A DNA stretch of 32,798 nucleotides. It comes from a virus. Numbering within the stretch: position 1 is the first letter of the stretch; the number at the start of each line of letters is the position of its first letter. Shown piece by piece: positions 17,531-24,671 of this stretch. Below the pieces are notes generated by a model. That model ran no database searches, was not told where the DNA came from, and was given only the letters and a program-made list of their open reading frames with translations. The position numbers and the translations under genes are program-made. The stretch spans positions 1-32,798 of IMG/VR virus record IMGVR_UViG_3300030103_004907. One strand, written 5' to 3'.

Positions 17531-18865
17531 ATGGCTAGAGAAAGTAGAGATAGAATTGAGCAGCTTGATCAGGAGATGGCAAATCTAAGGAGACAAGGTT
17601 ACTATGTTCCGAGTATCCCTTATAGTGGGAGACAGGATCTTGATAACCCCGGTGCTCCAGTTAATAGTGCTGCTTACAGAGAGGCTGTAATAGAGAAAGC
17701 AAGGTCAGCAGGAAGAAACCCAAGCTTTGAAGCTCAGCAAGAAGTGAGAGATTATGCTCAACAACTAGCTTATAACACAGCAGAAAGAAGTCCTGCTTCA
17801 GTGCCAACAGGTGAAGAATCATCAAGTAGTGCAGGTAGGAAAGCTGAATATTTTGATAAAGATGCTAGACAAGGTTTGTATGAAAAAATAAACGAAAGAG
17901 TCCAAGATGCATTTCATGAGAATTGGGACAATACTGAGAAACGGGAATACAATGAACATATAAAAAGAATAAACGAATTGAGGGCAGAAGCTGACAAAGG
18001 TGTTGTTGACTTAACTAGAGAAGGCAAGACTGATTACATGGAATATGGCACAGTCGATAATCGTTTAACTCAAATAGAAGAAGAAGCAAAAGCTATTGAA
18101 AAACTAAAAGACGAGCAGGATAAAGATGATAGAGCTGCATTAGAGGATACAGGGTTCAATGTCGAAGGAAGTATGACTCAAGAAGAACAAGATCAGCTTC
18201 GTGACATATTAAACCAAAGAACCGGTGGGTCAGCAGACTATTTAGGTGTTGATGAATTAGATCCAAGGGCAGTTGATCAGGATACATCAGTTGATGATTC
18301 TGAAAGAGCAACTCAAGATGATTTTAGATTCTATGAGCACCCGGGAGTACAAGATCCGGAAAAGAAATCCTCGGATGTATTAAAAGAAATAATAAAAGGT
18401 AATAAGCCTAGTGATTTAAAATTCCTCACCGAAGGTATAGATGAAGATAAAGATGAATCTATTTTTGGTGGTGATTCTAGCGGTAAAATAAATAGAGGAC
18501 AGCTTTTAGCATTACTTGGTCTTAGAACTTTAGATCAAGGAGCTAAAGATTATGCTAGAGCAAGATCTTCAGAAGGTGACCCATATGCAGCTATGTTTGG
18601 CTCTAATTACAGAGTTGGGGATCAGGGATTTGAAAGGCCTAGAAACCCTTTAGGGGCGACTAATGCCCTATTAAGGGTAAGTGCAATTAGTGATGATCCA
18701 GATACAAGGAAGCTGTCAAGAGCGTTACTTGGTGGGAAGCTTAAAGCTGGGGCCAAGGATGAATATGAAGTTCCGGCAGCGGTAACAGATGCTAGAGATG
18801 AGTCAATGAGTTTACTTGATCGATTATTAGCAGAAAATGTATTTAAGTTTAAAGGGGATTTCTAA
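17531..18865 (+). CDS. Internal virion protein 2 candidate, acidic coiled coil
   Basis: 444 aa, AGGAGAGAGGA directly before ATG 17531. Mostly charged helices with long heptad-like stretches (~110-220: KREYNEHIKRINELRAEAD, LTQIEEEAKAIEKLKDEQD), a low-complexity acidic middle (~220-300) and a Gly/Leu-containing helical segment (RGQLLALLGLRTLDQGAKD) near the C-terminus. No catalytic motif was seen. The 3' end overlaps the next start by 1 nt (TAATG). Probably an internal core or ejection protein by position. No family recognised. Confidence 0.58.
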   Translation: MARESRDRIEQLDQEMANLRRQGYYVPSIPYSGRQDLDNPGAPVNSAAYREAVIEKARSAGRNPSFEAQQEVRDYAQQLAYNTAERSPASVPTGEESSSSAGRKAEYFDKDARQGLYEKINERVQDAFHENWDNTEKREYNEHIKRINELRAEADKGVVDLTREGKTDYMEYGTVDNRLTQIEEEAKAIEKLKDEQDKDDRAALEDTGFNVEGSMTQEEQDQLRDILNQRTGGSADYLGVDELDPRAVDQDTSVDDSERATQDDFRFYEHPGVQDPEKKSSDVLKEIIKGNKPSDLKFLTEGIDEDKDESIFGGDSSGKINRGQLLALLGLRTLDQGAKDYARARSSEGDPYAAMFGSNYRVGDQGFERPRNPLGATNALLRVSAISDDPDTRKLSRALLGGKLKAGAKDEYEVPAAVTDARDESMSLLDRLLAENVFKFKGDF

Positions 18866-19482
18866 TGGCCATAATAGATGATGCTGAGGCAATCAAGAGA
18901 TTATTAGTTGAATCTGAGGAAGCCAAAGAGCTTGATCCAACAGAACAACTAGCTAACTTATTTGATATTGGTGACTTGATAGGAACTTATGGTTCCAATG
19001 CTGCCGGTTTAATAAGTGCTTTAGGTCTAACTACATCAAGAGTAAAACCAAAGCGTTCGGCAAATATCCCTCAAGCGGAACTTACAGGTGAGTTAACTCA
19101 ACGTAAGATGGCACAAGAGAAAGCTAAGAGTGAAGCTGCTTATAGAAAAGAAGCTAGAGAAATGAAATCGAAAGAGATCCAAGATCAAAAGAATTTACTG
19201 GATATGATTTCTACTCGTAGTAAATTAGAAGATTCCCAGACAGCTCAAGAGAAGCAAATTGATAGTAATCTACAAGTATTAGAAAAAAGATTGAATTCTT
19301 ATATTAAAGCAGAAGACAAGGATAAGGTTGCCAAAACGGAAGACCGTATCGAGAGTGTACAACAAGCTAGGGCTTTAATAGATTCCAAATATGGCAAAGT
19401 TGATAAGAAAAACTATAGAGAATACCTAATCGTTTTAGAAGATTTTCAAGCCAATAAAGCTAATAAAGATAAAGAAGATTAA
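18865..19482 (+). CDS. Internal virion protein 3 candidate, coiled coil
   Basis: 205 aa, start coupled by TAATG to the preceding gene. The N-terminus contains a mild hydrophobic segment (LIGTYGSNAAGLISALGL, ~37-54); from ~75 onward it is a long basic/acidic coiled coil (KMAQEKAKSEAAYRKEAREM, DSNLQVLEKRLNSYI). It ends directly before the 973-aa gene. Probably a structural partner of that protein. No recognised family. Confidence 0.58.
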   Translation: MAIIDDAEAIKRLLVESEEAKELDPTEQLANLFDIGDLIGTYGSNAAGLISALGLTTSRVKPKRSANIPQAELTGELTQRKMAQEKAKSEAAYRKEAREMKSKEIQDQKNLLDMISTRSKLEDSQTAQEKQIDSNLQVLEKRLNSYIKAEDKDKVAKTEDRIESVQQARALIDSKYGKVDKKNYREYLIVLEDFQANKANKDKED

Positions 19483-22404
19483 ATGGCTGAAGAAGATAAA
19501 CCTTATGATACTCCTCTGGGACCACTTGAGACAATCAGTGAAGTCTTAGATAAAAGTAGTACCCTTTCTAGGGAGCTAATCAAACAAGTTTTATTAGAAC
19601 AAGAGCTAGATGCTAGAAAGTTAAAAGGTTCCTTCACAGGTGCTCACAAATATCCTCCTTCTGATTTCAGACAGGATGTATATAAAGAACTTGGAGTTGG
19701 GGACGTAGAAGAAAACTGGCCTGAATGGTTAAAAACAGGTGCAGACTTTGCTACTGAGTTCTTATCAGTAGATGCTTTATTACTTGCTCCAGCTAAGGGA
19801 ATGACTAAATTAGGTGCAAAAGGACTTGATGTTCTTAAAACTACAAGAGTTGCAGACAGCGCTACATCTAAATGGCTTTTGAAACAGAATCCTAAGAATT
19901 TAGGAAGGATGTCGGTAGGAGCTATAGGTGGGCTTATGGCCCAAGATGAGGACGATAGTGCAGGTGATATAGCAAAGAAGATGTTACTAGGTAGTGGAGT
20001 AGTAGCAGGTGGTCTTGCTTTAGGTGCAGGTTTTAGAGAAGCGATAAAAGCAGGTGATGCAACACTTGACTGGTTTAACAAAGTTCATAGACCTAAGATC
20101 CACGAAGATATGCAAAGGTTGCTCCCTGATATTGTCAGGACTGGTAAAGGTAGTACTGTTAGTATTAATGATTTAATCAGAGAAGCTGGCCAGAATAATA
20201 AAAACCTTAAGATTATAAAGAGTGACTATCTGGCAGGATTAGAGAAAATAGAGAAGGGCTTACTACCTGATGAACTTGAACTTTATAACCGAATCCGTAT
20301 GGAGTCAGCAGCACTCACCACTAAAACAAGAACTAATTTACTTAAAGCAAAAAAAGCTAAGATCCAAAAGGCAGGAATAAAACTAAGAGGAGCTTCGAAA
20401 CAAAGAGCTTTAAACAACTTAAACGATTTAACGAATACGTTTGTTGGTCGTGAAACTGTTAAAAGGTTAATTGACCTAGATGCACCTGATGCTGTTGTTG
20501 ATGCTATGACAAAATTTAAACAGCATAACATTGATGCTATTAAAGCGTATAATAAGCACACACCAAATGATTTTATGGTGGGGTTTGATTTCTATATGCC
20601 AAGTAAAGCAAAATCTATAGATGAGATAATAGATAGTGCCGAAGAAATGACGAGAGCAAACGAAGGATTTAGAATGATGAGGAAAGGCGAGATTGATTTC
20701 GCTGGGATGACATCAGGACAAATCAGGGAACTTACTGCAGAAAGATTTATAGCAGGGTTTATGACATCTCAACAGAAAACTTCAAGAGCACTACTCAAAA
20801 AGATGCAAGACACTCCTATAAATGAGGGAGGATTCTTTGCAAGTATATTAAAAGGCTATGATGCTATAACAAAGAACATAGTTATCGGTCATTTATTTAT
20901 GCACCATTCTTGGATTGTTACTAACTATGCAGACAATATTCTTAGAGCATACACAGGTGTTAAAAAAGCAGGTGGCTCTGGAACTAGAGCTGTATTAACT
21001 GCAGCGAAAGCGGCAGGGTCTGGGGCAACTGGGGCCATAGCAGGAGCACCTAAAGTATTACTTGAAAGTAATCTGTTAAGAGCAACTAAGTTGGCTGACA
21101 ATTTCAAAGGAACTAACACGTTCAATGATTTATTAGATGCTTCTCATCCTGTTAAAGGGTCAGGGAAAGCTTATGTTAATAATGAATTAATGGAAGTTGC
21201 AAATATAACTGGTGTTATTGATAACAGTTTGGCCAGAGATATGTATATGCACTTAGATGGTGGAGAATATATCAAGCAATTCAAAGGGATAGATGCATTA
21301 CCTAAGGGTAAGATAGAAAACTTTTTTGAATTCTTCCAACAAACAACAGGGCGGCTAGGTGCTGCTATGGAAGCTGATGCTAGATTACGTACATTCAAGG
21401 GAGTTTTAGATTCTCTAATGACTGACTCTACTAAGAAGTTTGTTAATAATAAGAAAGTAGGAATATTAAAAGCGTATAAAGCAGGAACTATTGTAACTAG
21501 GACTGGCCCTGTTAATATAAGGAAGATTGTAGATAAAGCATCTGAGATAGTAGAAGATACTTTCTTTGATTATTCAAACATTACTAACTTTGAAAAACAA
21601 GTAATGAAAAGAGTAGCTCCTTATTATACATTCGCTGCTAAGAACACAAAGTTTTGGTTTGATGTTATGACTGATCCGGATATGGTAAGGACTGCTAATC
21701 AAGCATTCAGAGCAATGGATGGTTTTGGAAGAACACCTACAAAAGAAGAACGTAGACGTATACCTAAATATTTATTAGAGGAAGGTGTTAAAGTTCTAGG
21801 TGAAGATAAGAATGGAAGATTAATATTAACTTCTACTCCTACTATGTCACAAAGAGAAGCTATCAAAGAAGTTGCAGGTGCTCTGAGCACTGTGATACCC
21901 GGGATTGAATCAGATAATCCTACAAAGATAGCGAACAAATTAAACCCCTTGATCAGGGCTGCTACTGAACTAACAATGAATAAAGACTTTTTCACAGGAA
22001 GAAGGATAAGAGGGACAGAAGATTCACCTTTAAAAAGAAGAGTGTTTAATGATGCCCTTGTTACTGAAGCTATATTCAACAAGATACCTCTACTTGATAC
22101 AGATGTTATTAAAGATAAAAGAGGTGGCCTATGGGTTAAAGACAATGAGTCTTCTACTTGGGTTACGGTTCGTAAGAATGTATTCCCATTAAGATTACCT
22201 GAGGCTATGGTAGGTGCTTATCGAGATATTAAAACAGGGAAACGAACACCGAAAGAAACTCTGTTACAATACTTAACCCCTATAAAAGTAAAAGGGTTAA
22301 CACCCAAGCAGCAGAAATATGAAAAAAGCAGAAAGAAAGCAGCTTACACTTTAAGAAAAAGAATAGAAAAAGAACGGAAACAACGCCGTGAAGAGAGGAA
22401 CTAA
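19483..22404 (+). CDS. Large internal virion/ejection protein
   Basis: 973 aa. ATG follows the previous TAA without spacing. Gly/Ala-rich hydrophobic patches near ~140-185 (GAIGGLMAQ, LLGSGVVAGGLALGAG) and ~510-525 (AAKAAGSGATGAIAGAPK) alternate with long basic helices. The segment ~460-480 (GHLFMHHSWIVTNYADNILR) and the segment FFDYSNITNFEKQVMKRVAP, followed by YYTFAAKNTKFWFDVM (~690-730), are signatures I associate with very large phage virion proteins thought to be ejected. The C-terminal ~50 residues are extremely Lys/Arg-rich. No lysozyme or transglycosylase catalytic motif is apparent. It probably lines the ejection conduit; enzymatic activity cannot be claimed. Confidence 0.65.
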   Translation: MAEEDKPYDTPLGPLETISEVLDKSSTLSRELIKQVLLEQELDARKLKGSFTGAHKYPPSDFRQDVYKELGVGDVEENWPEWLKTGADFATEFLSVDALLLAPAKGMTKLGAKGLDVLKTTRVADSATSKWLLKQNPKNLGRMSVGAIGGLMAQDEDDSAGDIAKKMLLGSGVVAGGLALGAGFREAIKAGDATLDWFNKVHRPKIHEDMQRLLPDIVRTGKGSTVSINDLIREAGQNNKNLKIIKSDYLAGLEKIEKGLLPDELELYNRIRMESAALTTKTRTNLLKAKKAKIQKAGIKLRGASKQRALNNLNDLTNTFVGRETVKRLIDLDAPDAVVDAMTKFKQHNIDAIKAYNKHTPNDFMVGFDFYMPSKAKSIDEIIDSAEEMTRANEGFRMMRKGEIDFAGMTSGQIRELTAERFIAGFMTSQQKTSRALLKKMQDTPINEGGFFASILKGYDAITKNIVIGHLFMHHSWIVTNYADNILRAYTGVKKAGGSGTRAVLTAAKAAGSGATGAIAGAPKVLLESNLLRATKLADNFKGTNTFNDLLDASHPVKGSGKAYVNNELMEVANITGVIDNSLARDMYMHLDGGEYIKQFKGIDALPKGKIENFFEFFQQTTGRLGAAMEADARLRTFKGVLDSLMTDSTKKFVNNKKVGILKAYKAGTIVTRTGPVNIRKIVDKASEIVEDTFFDYSNITNFEKQVMKRVAPYYTFAAKNTKFWFDVMTDPDMVRTANQAFRAMDGFGRTPTKEERRRIPKYLLEEGVKVLGEDKNGRLILTSTPTMSQREAIKEVAGALSTVIPGIESDNPTKIANKLNPLIRAATELTMNKDFFTGRRIRGTEDSPLKRRVFNDALVTEAIFNKIPLLDTDVIKDKRGGLWVKDNESSTWVTVRKNVFPLRLPEAMVGAYRDIKTGKRTPKETLLQYLTPIKVKGLTPKQQKYEKSRKKAAYTLRKRIEKERKQRREERN

Positions 22405-22679
22405 TGATTAAAGAAATGGAAAAATCTGAGCATCAAGAGTTTGGAGACATCGAAGAGATGGACAAGGAAACTGCCAAGACTGTTAAGCGAGTTGATGGGT
22501 TACCTACTTTAGAGGACTTAAAAGGATTAATCGGAGACTCTTTACAAGAGGGCGAACCAAAGGGCATGATGGTTATAAAGAAAACAACTAGTCATTCACC
22601 TATGGAGCACTCATGTGGCGAAAGCAGAGTAGATTCATTACAAAAATTCTTAGATGGTCTTATGGGATTATTACGTTAA
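22404..22679 (+). CDS. Small acidic protein before the endolysin
   Basis: 91 aa, start overlaps the previous stop by 1 nt (TAATG). Acidic N-terminus (MIKEMEKSEHQEFGDIEEMD), a Lys/Arg patch (KTVKRVDGLPTLEDLKGL) and an amphipathic C-terminal helix (SLQKFLDGLMGLLR). The last 67 nt encode, in another frame, the N-terminus of the peptidase at 22613. No signal peptide or recognised domain. Virion or lysis-accessory roles are both possible. Confidence 0.6.
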   Translation: MIKEMEKSEHQEFGDIEEMDKETAKTVKRVDGLPTLEDLKGLIGDSLQEGEPKGMMVIKKTTSHSPMEHSCGESRVDSLQKFLDGLMGLLR

Positions 22680-23155
22680 CATACTCAGCAACGGCCATTG
22701 CAACTATAGATCCTAGTTTCAAAGAAACAGTCACCAATATAAGTGCAAGAACGGGTTTTGAATTAAATATAACATCAGGATATCGCTCACCTACTCATCC
22801 ATTAGAATCAATTAAAGAACAACCCGGGGATCACTCGAAAGGTTTAGCAATAGACTTCTCTGGAGTATATATAAATGTTGAGTTTTTAAAGCATGGAGAT
22901 TTTAAAAAACACCCTAAGTATGAATTGTTTGTACGTAGAATTGTGGAAGCAGGATTCTTGTATATAAATGAGGGGGATCATTCACATATAGCAAACACCC
23001 CCACGGCAAAAGATAAATTACATATGGCCGTAAAAAGTAATAATGGTTTAATTTATAGTTTAGGTAAAAATAGAACTAAGTATTTTGAAACTGTTACCAA
23101 AGAACATCCTGACTATAACGTAGCAAAAGAACTTATAAGTCACTCTCATAAATAA
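22613..23155 (+). CDS. M15-type peptidoglycan peptidase (endolysin) with signal sequence
   Basis: 180 aa. The ATG has GGAG 5 nt upstream, within the preceding gene. Residues 1-30 form a basic n-region plus hydrophobic stretch (MWRKQSRF, then WSYGIITLTYSATAIA), which can be a signal peptide or a signal anchor. The catalytic domain has SGYRSPTHPLES, then HSKGLAID giving H74 and D81, and KLHM giving H137: the HxxGxAxD plus C-terminal His zinc triad of M15/VanY-like peptidases (D-Ala or L-Ala-D-Glu cutters). D122/H123 may assist. With its own export signal, it may not need a holin to reach the cell wall. The 3' end overlaps the opposite-strand phosphoesterase by 23 nt. Confidence 0.75.
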   Translation: MWRKQSRFITKILRWSYGIITLTYSATAIATIDPSFKETVTNISARTGFELNITSGYRSPTHPLESIKEQPGDHSKGLAIDFSGVYINVEFLKHGDFKKHPKYELFVRRIVEAGFLYINEGDHSHIANTPTAKDKLHMAVKSNNGLIYSLGKNRTKYFETVTKEHPDYNVAKELISHSHK

Positions 23156-23912
23156 TACCGTTATAAACAGCTCTTTTCTTTTTAATCTTAATAGTATCAA
23201 TGAACCAATCTTTCTTAGATAAAGCAGTAACTACTTGAAATGATTGCACCCAATTATCATGGTCCATATATGAAAACACGGGTGCCGATTCATCACCAAG
23301 CCAACCCATTGAATAACAACATATCTCCCTGCCCAGAGCATCCTTGCTTGAGTACGACTGATGTCGGTGGGTATGTCCGAACCCCAGAGAAATATGTTTG
23401 GCATGGGCAGTTCCTGCAGCACAGTGCTTACCCATATTGAATGGCTGATGTCTCAACATATAGTCAGTGCCAAGGCAGCTAACTAGTTGATTTTTCCCGA
23501 AGGGATGGAACTTAATTCCAAGCTCCTTAAAGTGCAACAGCTCTGGTAACTTGATGATGTCAAATAACTCGGGGGCTTTTTTAGTAAGCCATCTCATTAA
23601 ACGATATTCATGGTTACCTTCTATAAAGTTTATCACAGCATTTGGGAAGGTGTGTCTAATTTCTTCTAACTTTTCAATCCCCTGAGCAATTTCATCTCTC
23701 ATTGTTTCTTTAATGCTCATTGCCTCAGGTAGACGAGGGTGGAGGCTACACCAATAGAAGTCTAAAAAATCTCCCATGACATTAACCTCATCCACACCAC
23801 CGTCATACGTAGATTCTAGATCACCTCCTATATTCATGAGAATTTCCCAACTAGACTTCGAGTGCCACGGAACGTGACAGTCAGGTATGTTTATTGATAT
23901 TTTGGAAGTCAT
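23133..23912 (-). CDS. Calcineurin-like metallophosphoesterase
   Basis: 259 aa from ATG 23912; a longer start at 23930 (6 more residues, MCYNKC) is possible. Neither has a clear Shine-Dalgarno. The full metal-binding motif set is present: DCH near residue 12, GDFLDF (~47-52), GNHEYR (~98-103) and GHTHRH (~190-195). This family hydrolyses phosphoesters with two metal ions. In phages the targets range from DNA (Mre11/SbcD-like) to nucleotides and peptides, and nothing here fixes which. No partner ATPase (SbcC/Rad50) is visible. It is the last gene of the minus-strand unit and is separated from the spanin-like genes by a structured intergenic element. Confidence 0.82.
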   Translation of the reverse strand: MTSKISINIPDCHVPWHSKSSWEILMNIGGDLESTYDGGVDEVNVMGDFLDFYWCSLHPRLPEAMSIKETMRDEIAQGIEKLEEIRHTFPNAVINFIEGNHEYRLMRWLTKKAPELFDIIKLPELLHFKELGIKFHPFGKNQLVSCLGTDYMLRHQPFNMGKHCAAGTAHAKHISLGFGHTHRHQSYSSKDALGREICCYSMGWLGDESAPVFSYMDHDNWVQSFQVVTALSKKDWFIDTIKIKKKRAVYNGIIYESDL

Positions 23913-23918
23913 GCACTT

Positions 23919-23946
23919 ATTGTAGCACATCCACTATATCTGATAA
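23919..23946 (-). promoter_or_regulatory. Candidate promoter over the start of the phosphoesterase
   Basis: On the minus strand, TTATCA (23946-23941), a 16-nt spacer and the extended -10 TGCTACAAT (-10 TACAAT at 23924-23919). The predicted start point falls at about 23912, the A of the ATG chosen for the phosphoesterase, so its mRNA could be leaderless. The ATG at 23930 would lie inside the spacer. Pattern only. Confidence 0.3.
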
Positions 23947-23966
23947 TGTTGAGGATTTTTTTACCT

Positions 23967-24044
23967 AGGTGACACCCATGGTATCCATTGTGGCTTGGAG
24001 AGACACTACTCAAGGAGTTGAATACCATAGGCGTTATGTCACCT
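23967..24044. repeat. Nested inverted repeat, 78 nt, intergenic
   Basis: Outer arms AGGTGACA (23967-23974) and TGTCACCT (24037-24044) pair perfectly. After a 5-nt bulge on one side, CCCATGGTAT (23975-23984) pairs with ATACCATAGG (24022-24031) except one base. Inside, CTTGGAG (23994-24000) faces CTCAAG (24008-24013) with one bulge. The 123-nt gap between the lipoprotein and phosphoesterase genes contains nothing else apart from the promoter candidate. There is no U-tract, so it is not an ordinary terminator. It may be an RNA structure, protein-binding site or processing signal. Confidence 0.7.
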
Positions 24045-24053
24045 TAACATATT

Positions 24054-24359
24054 TTATCTGTTTTTCCTACATTCAATTAATTTTTGTCTAAGATCCGTGC
24101 AATAATTATAGAGTCGGTCATAATCTGCAGGGTTGGTGCAGATATTATTCATTTCATATTCTTTATCGTATTCTTGTTCACCTTCGGGTAGACGTTTATC
24201 TACACAGGCTGACATATAATCACTTGAGGTAATACATACTTCTGTTTTTGGTGGTGGGAAAGATTCACAACTACTTATCCATAGCATCACTAAGACGACG
24301 AGCAAGTTCCTTCCTACTAGTATGATCGGGTGCTGATTCGATTCGTTTGGTAACTTCAT
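24054..24359 (-). CDS. Outer-membrane spanin-like lipoprotein (Rz1-like)
   Basis: 101 aa. GGGAGG 6 nt before ATG 24359 fixes the start inside the upstream coiled-coil gene. Residues ~12-30 form a signal sequence (RNLLVVLVMLWISS) ending in the lipobox I-S-S-C with Cys31 as the lipid-anchored residue; a Pro-rich stretch (FPPPK) follows. The mature ~70 residues contain several more Cys (VCITSSDYMSACVDKR, NNICTNPADYDRLYNYC) and a C-terminal helix. An 89-nt out-of-frame overlap with a coiled-coil membrane gene is the hallmark of Rz/Rz1 pairs, which fuse inner and outer membrane in the last step of lysis. The Cys-rich body is less typical of Rz1. Confidence 0.62.
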   Translation of the reverse strand: MKLPNESNQHPIILVGRNLLVVLVMLWISSCESFPPPKTEVCITSSDYMSACVDKRLPEGEQEYDKEYEMNNICTNPADYDRLYNYCTDLRQKLIECRKNR

Positions 24360-24495
24360 TCATTTCCTCCCTGAGTTTAGCGAACTTTCTCTCAATGGCT
24401 TGAGTTTGAAGTTGGTGATATATCTGACCTAGTTCCCTTATCCCATCTACAATAAGTGGGACGGCCTTTAGGGCCGCCACGAGTGCTGCATACAT
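24271..24495 (-). CDS. Inner-membrane spanin-like coiled-coil protein (Rz-like)
   Basis: 74 aa; its ATG overlaps the stop of the holin candidate by one base (TAATG). Residues ~1-22 form a short, moderately hydrophobic helix (AALVAALKAVPLIVDGI), then a charged coiled coil (AIERKFAKLREEMNEVTKRI) and a polar tail (DHTSRKELARRL). Order after a holin-type gene and an out-of-frame nested lipoprotein gene fit an i-spanin, although it is short for one and its membrane segment is weak. Alternatively it is another small membrane-associated lysis accessory. Confidence 0.55.
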   Translation of the reverse strand: MYAALVAALKAVPLIVDGIRELGQIYHQLQTQAIERKFAKLREEMNEVTKRIESAPDHTSRKELARRLSDAMDK

Positions 24496-24671
24496 TATTC
24501 GAGTAATCCTACTTTATCCTTAGTAACTAGTCTTAAGACCATATTTACTACTGATAAAACCATAAGTACTTGGTCAGCACCTACGCCTAATTTTTCTCTT
24601 AGACCTGATACAGCTAATACACCTACTAAACAGTTTGCCCATAATGTCTTTGATTGCCATGGCTTTTTCAT
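24495..24671 (-). CDS. Holin candidate, 58 aa with two membrane helices
   Basis: The gene begins directly after the helicase stop (the helicase stop TAA is followed by ATG); AAGGAG for it lies in the last helicase codons. The protein starts MKKPWQSKTLWANC, has a first hydrophobic helix (LWANCLVGVLAVSGL), a short loop with REKLGVGAD, and a second (QVLMVLSVVNMVLRLV) followed by TKDKVGLLE. A basic start, an aromatic SKTLW entry, two helices and a V-x-N-x-V-L-R-L-V-T-K ending are typical of small phage holins I recall. Its position before spanin-like genes strengthens the call. The gene is tightly coupled on both sides. Confidence 0.62.
   Translation of the reverse strand: MKKPWQSKTLWANCLVGVLAVSGLREKLGVGADQVLMVLSVVNMVLRLVTKDKVGLLE

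Noticed and set aside
19644-20081. Long open frame on the minus strand within the 973-aa gene
   Set aside because: It lies opposite a strong coding frame, its composition is Leu/Ser/Pro-rich as expected for an antisense shadow, and it has no credible ribosome binding site. The same applies to 21699-22145 and 20283-20561.
19483-22404. Lytic transglycosylase in the large internal virion protein
   Set aside because: Such domains are common in large ejection proteins, but I could not find a Glu-Ser-x-x-x-Pro type catalytic signature, so no activity is claimed.
23240-23440. Plus-strand open frame opposite the phosphoesterase
   Set aside because: The phosphoesterase has complete metal-binding motifs on the other strand; this frame has no motif or ribosome binding site.
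23967-24044. tRNA-like element
   Set aside because: The outer 8-bp stem and ~78-nt length resemble a tRNA, but there is no T-loop GTTCRANNC, no proper D-arm and no 7-nt anticodon loop on either strand.
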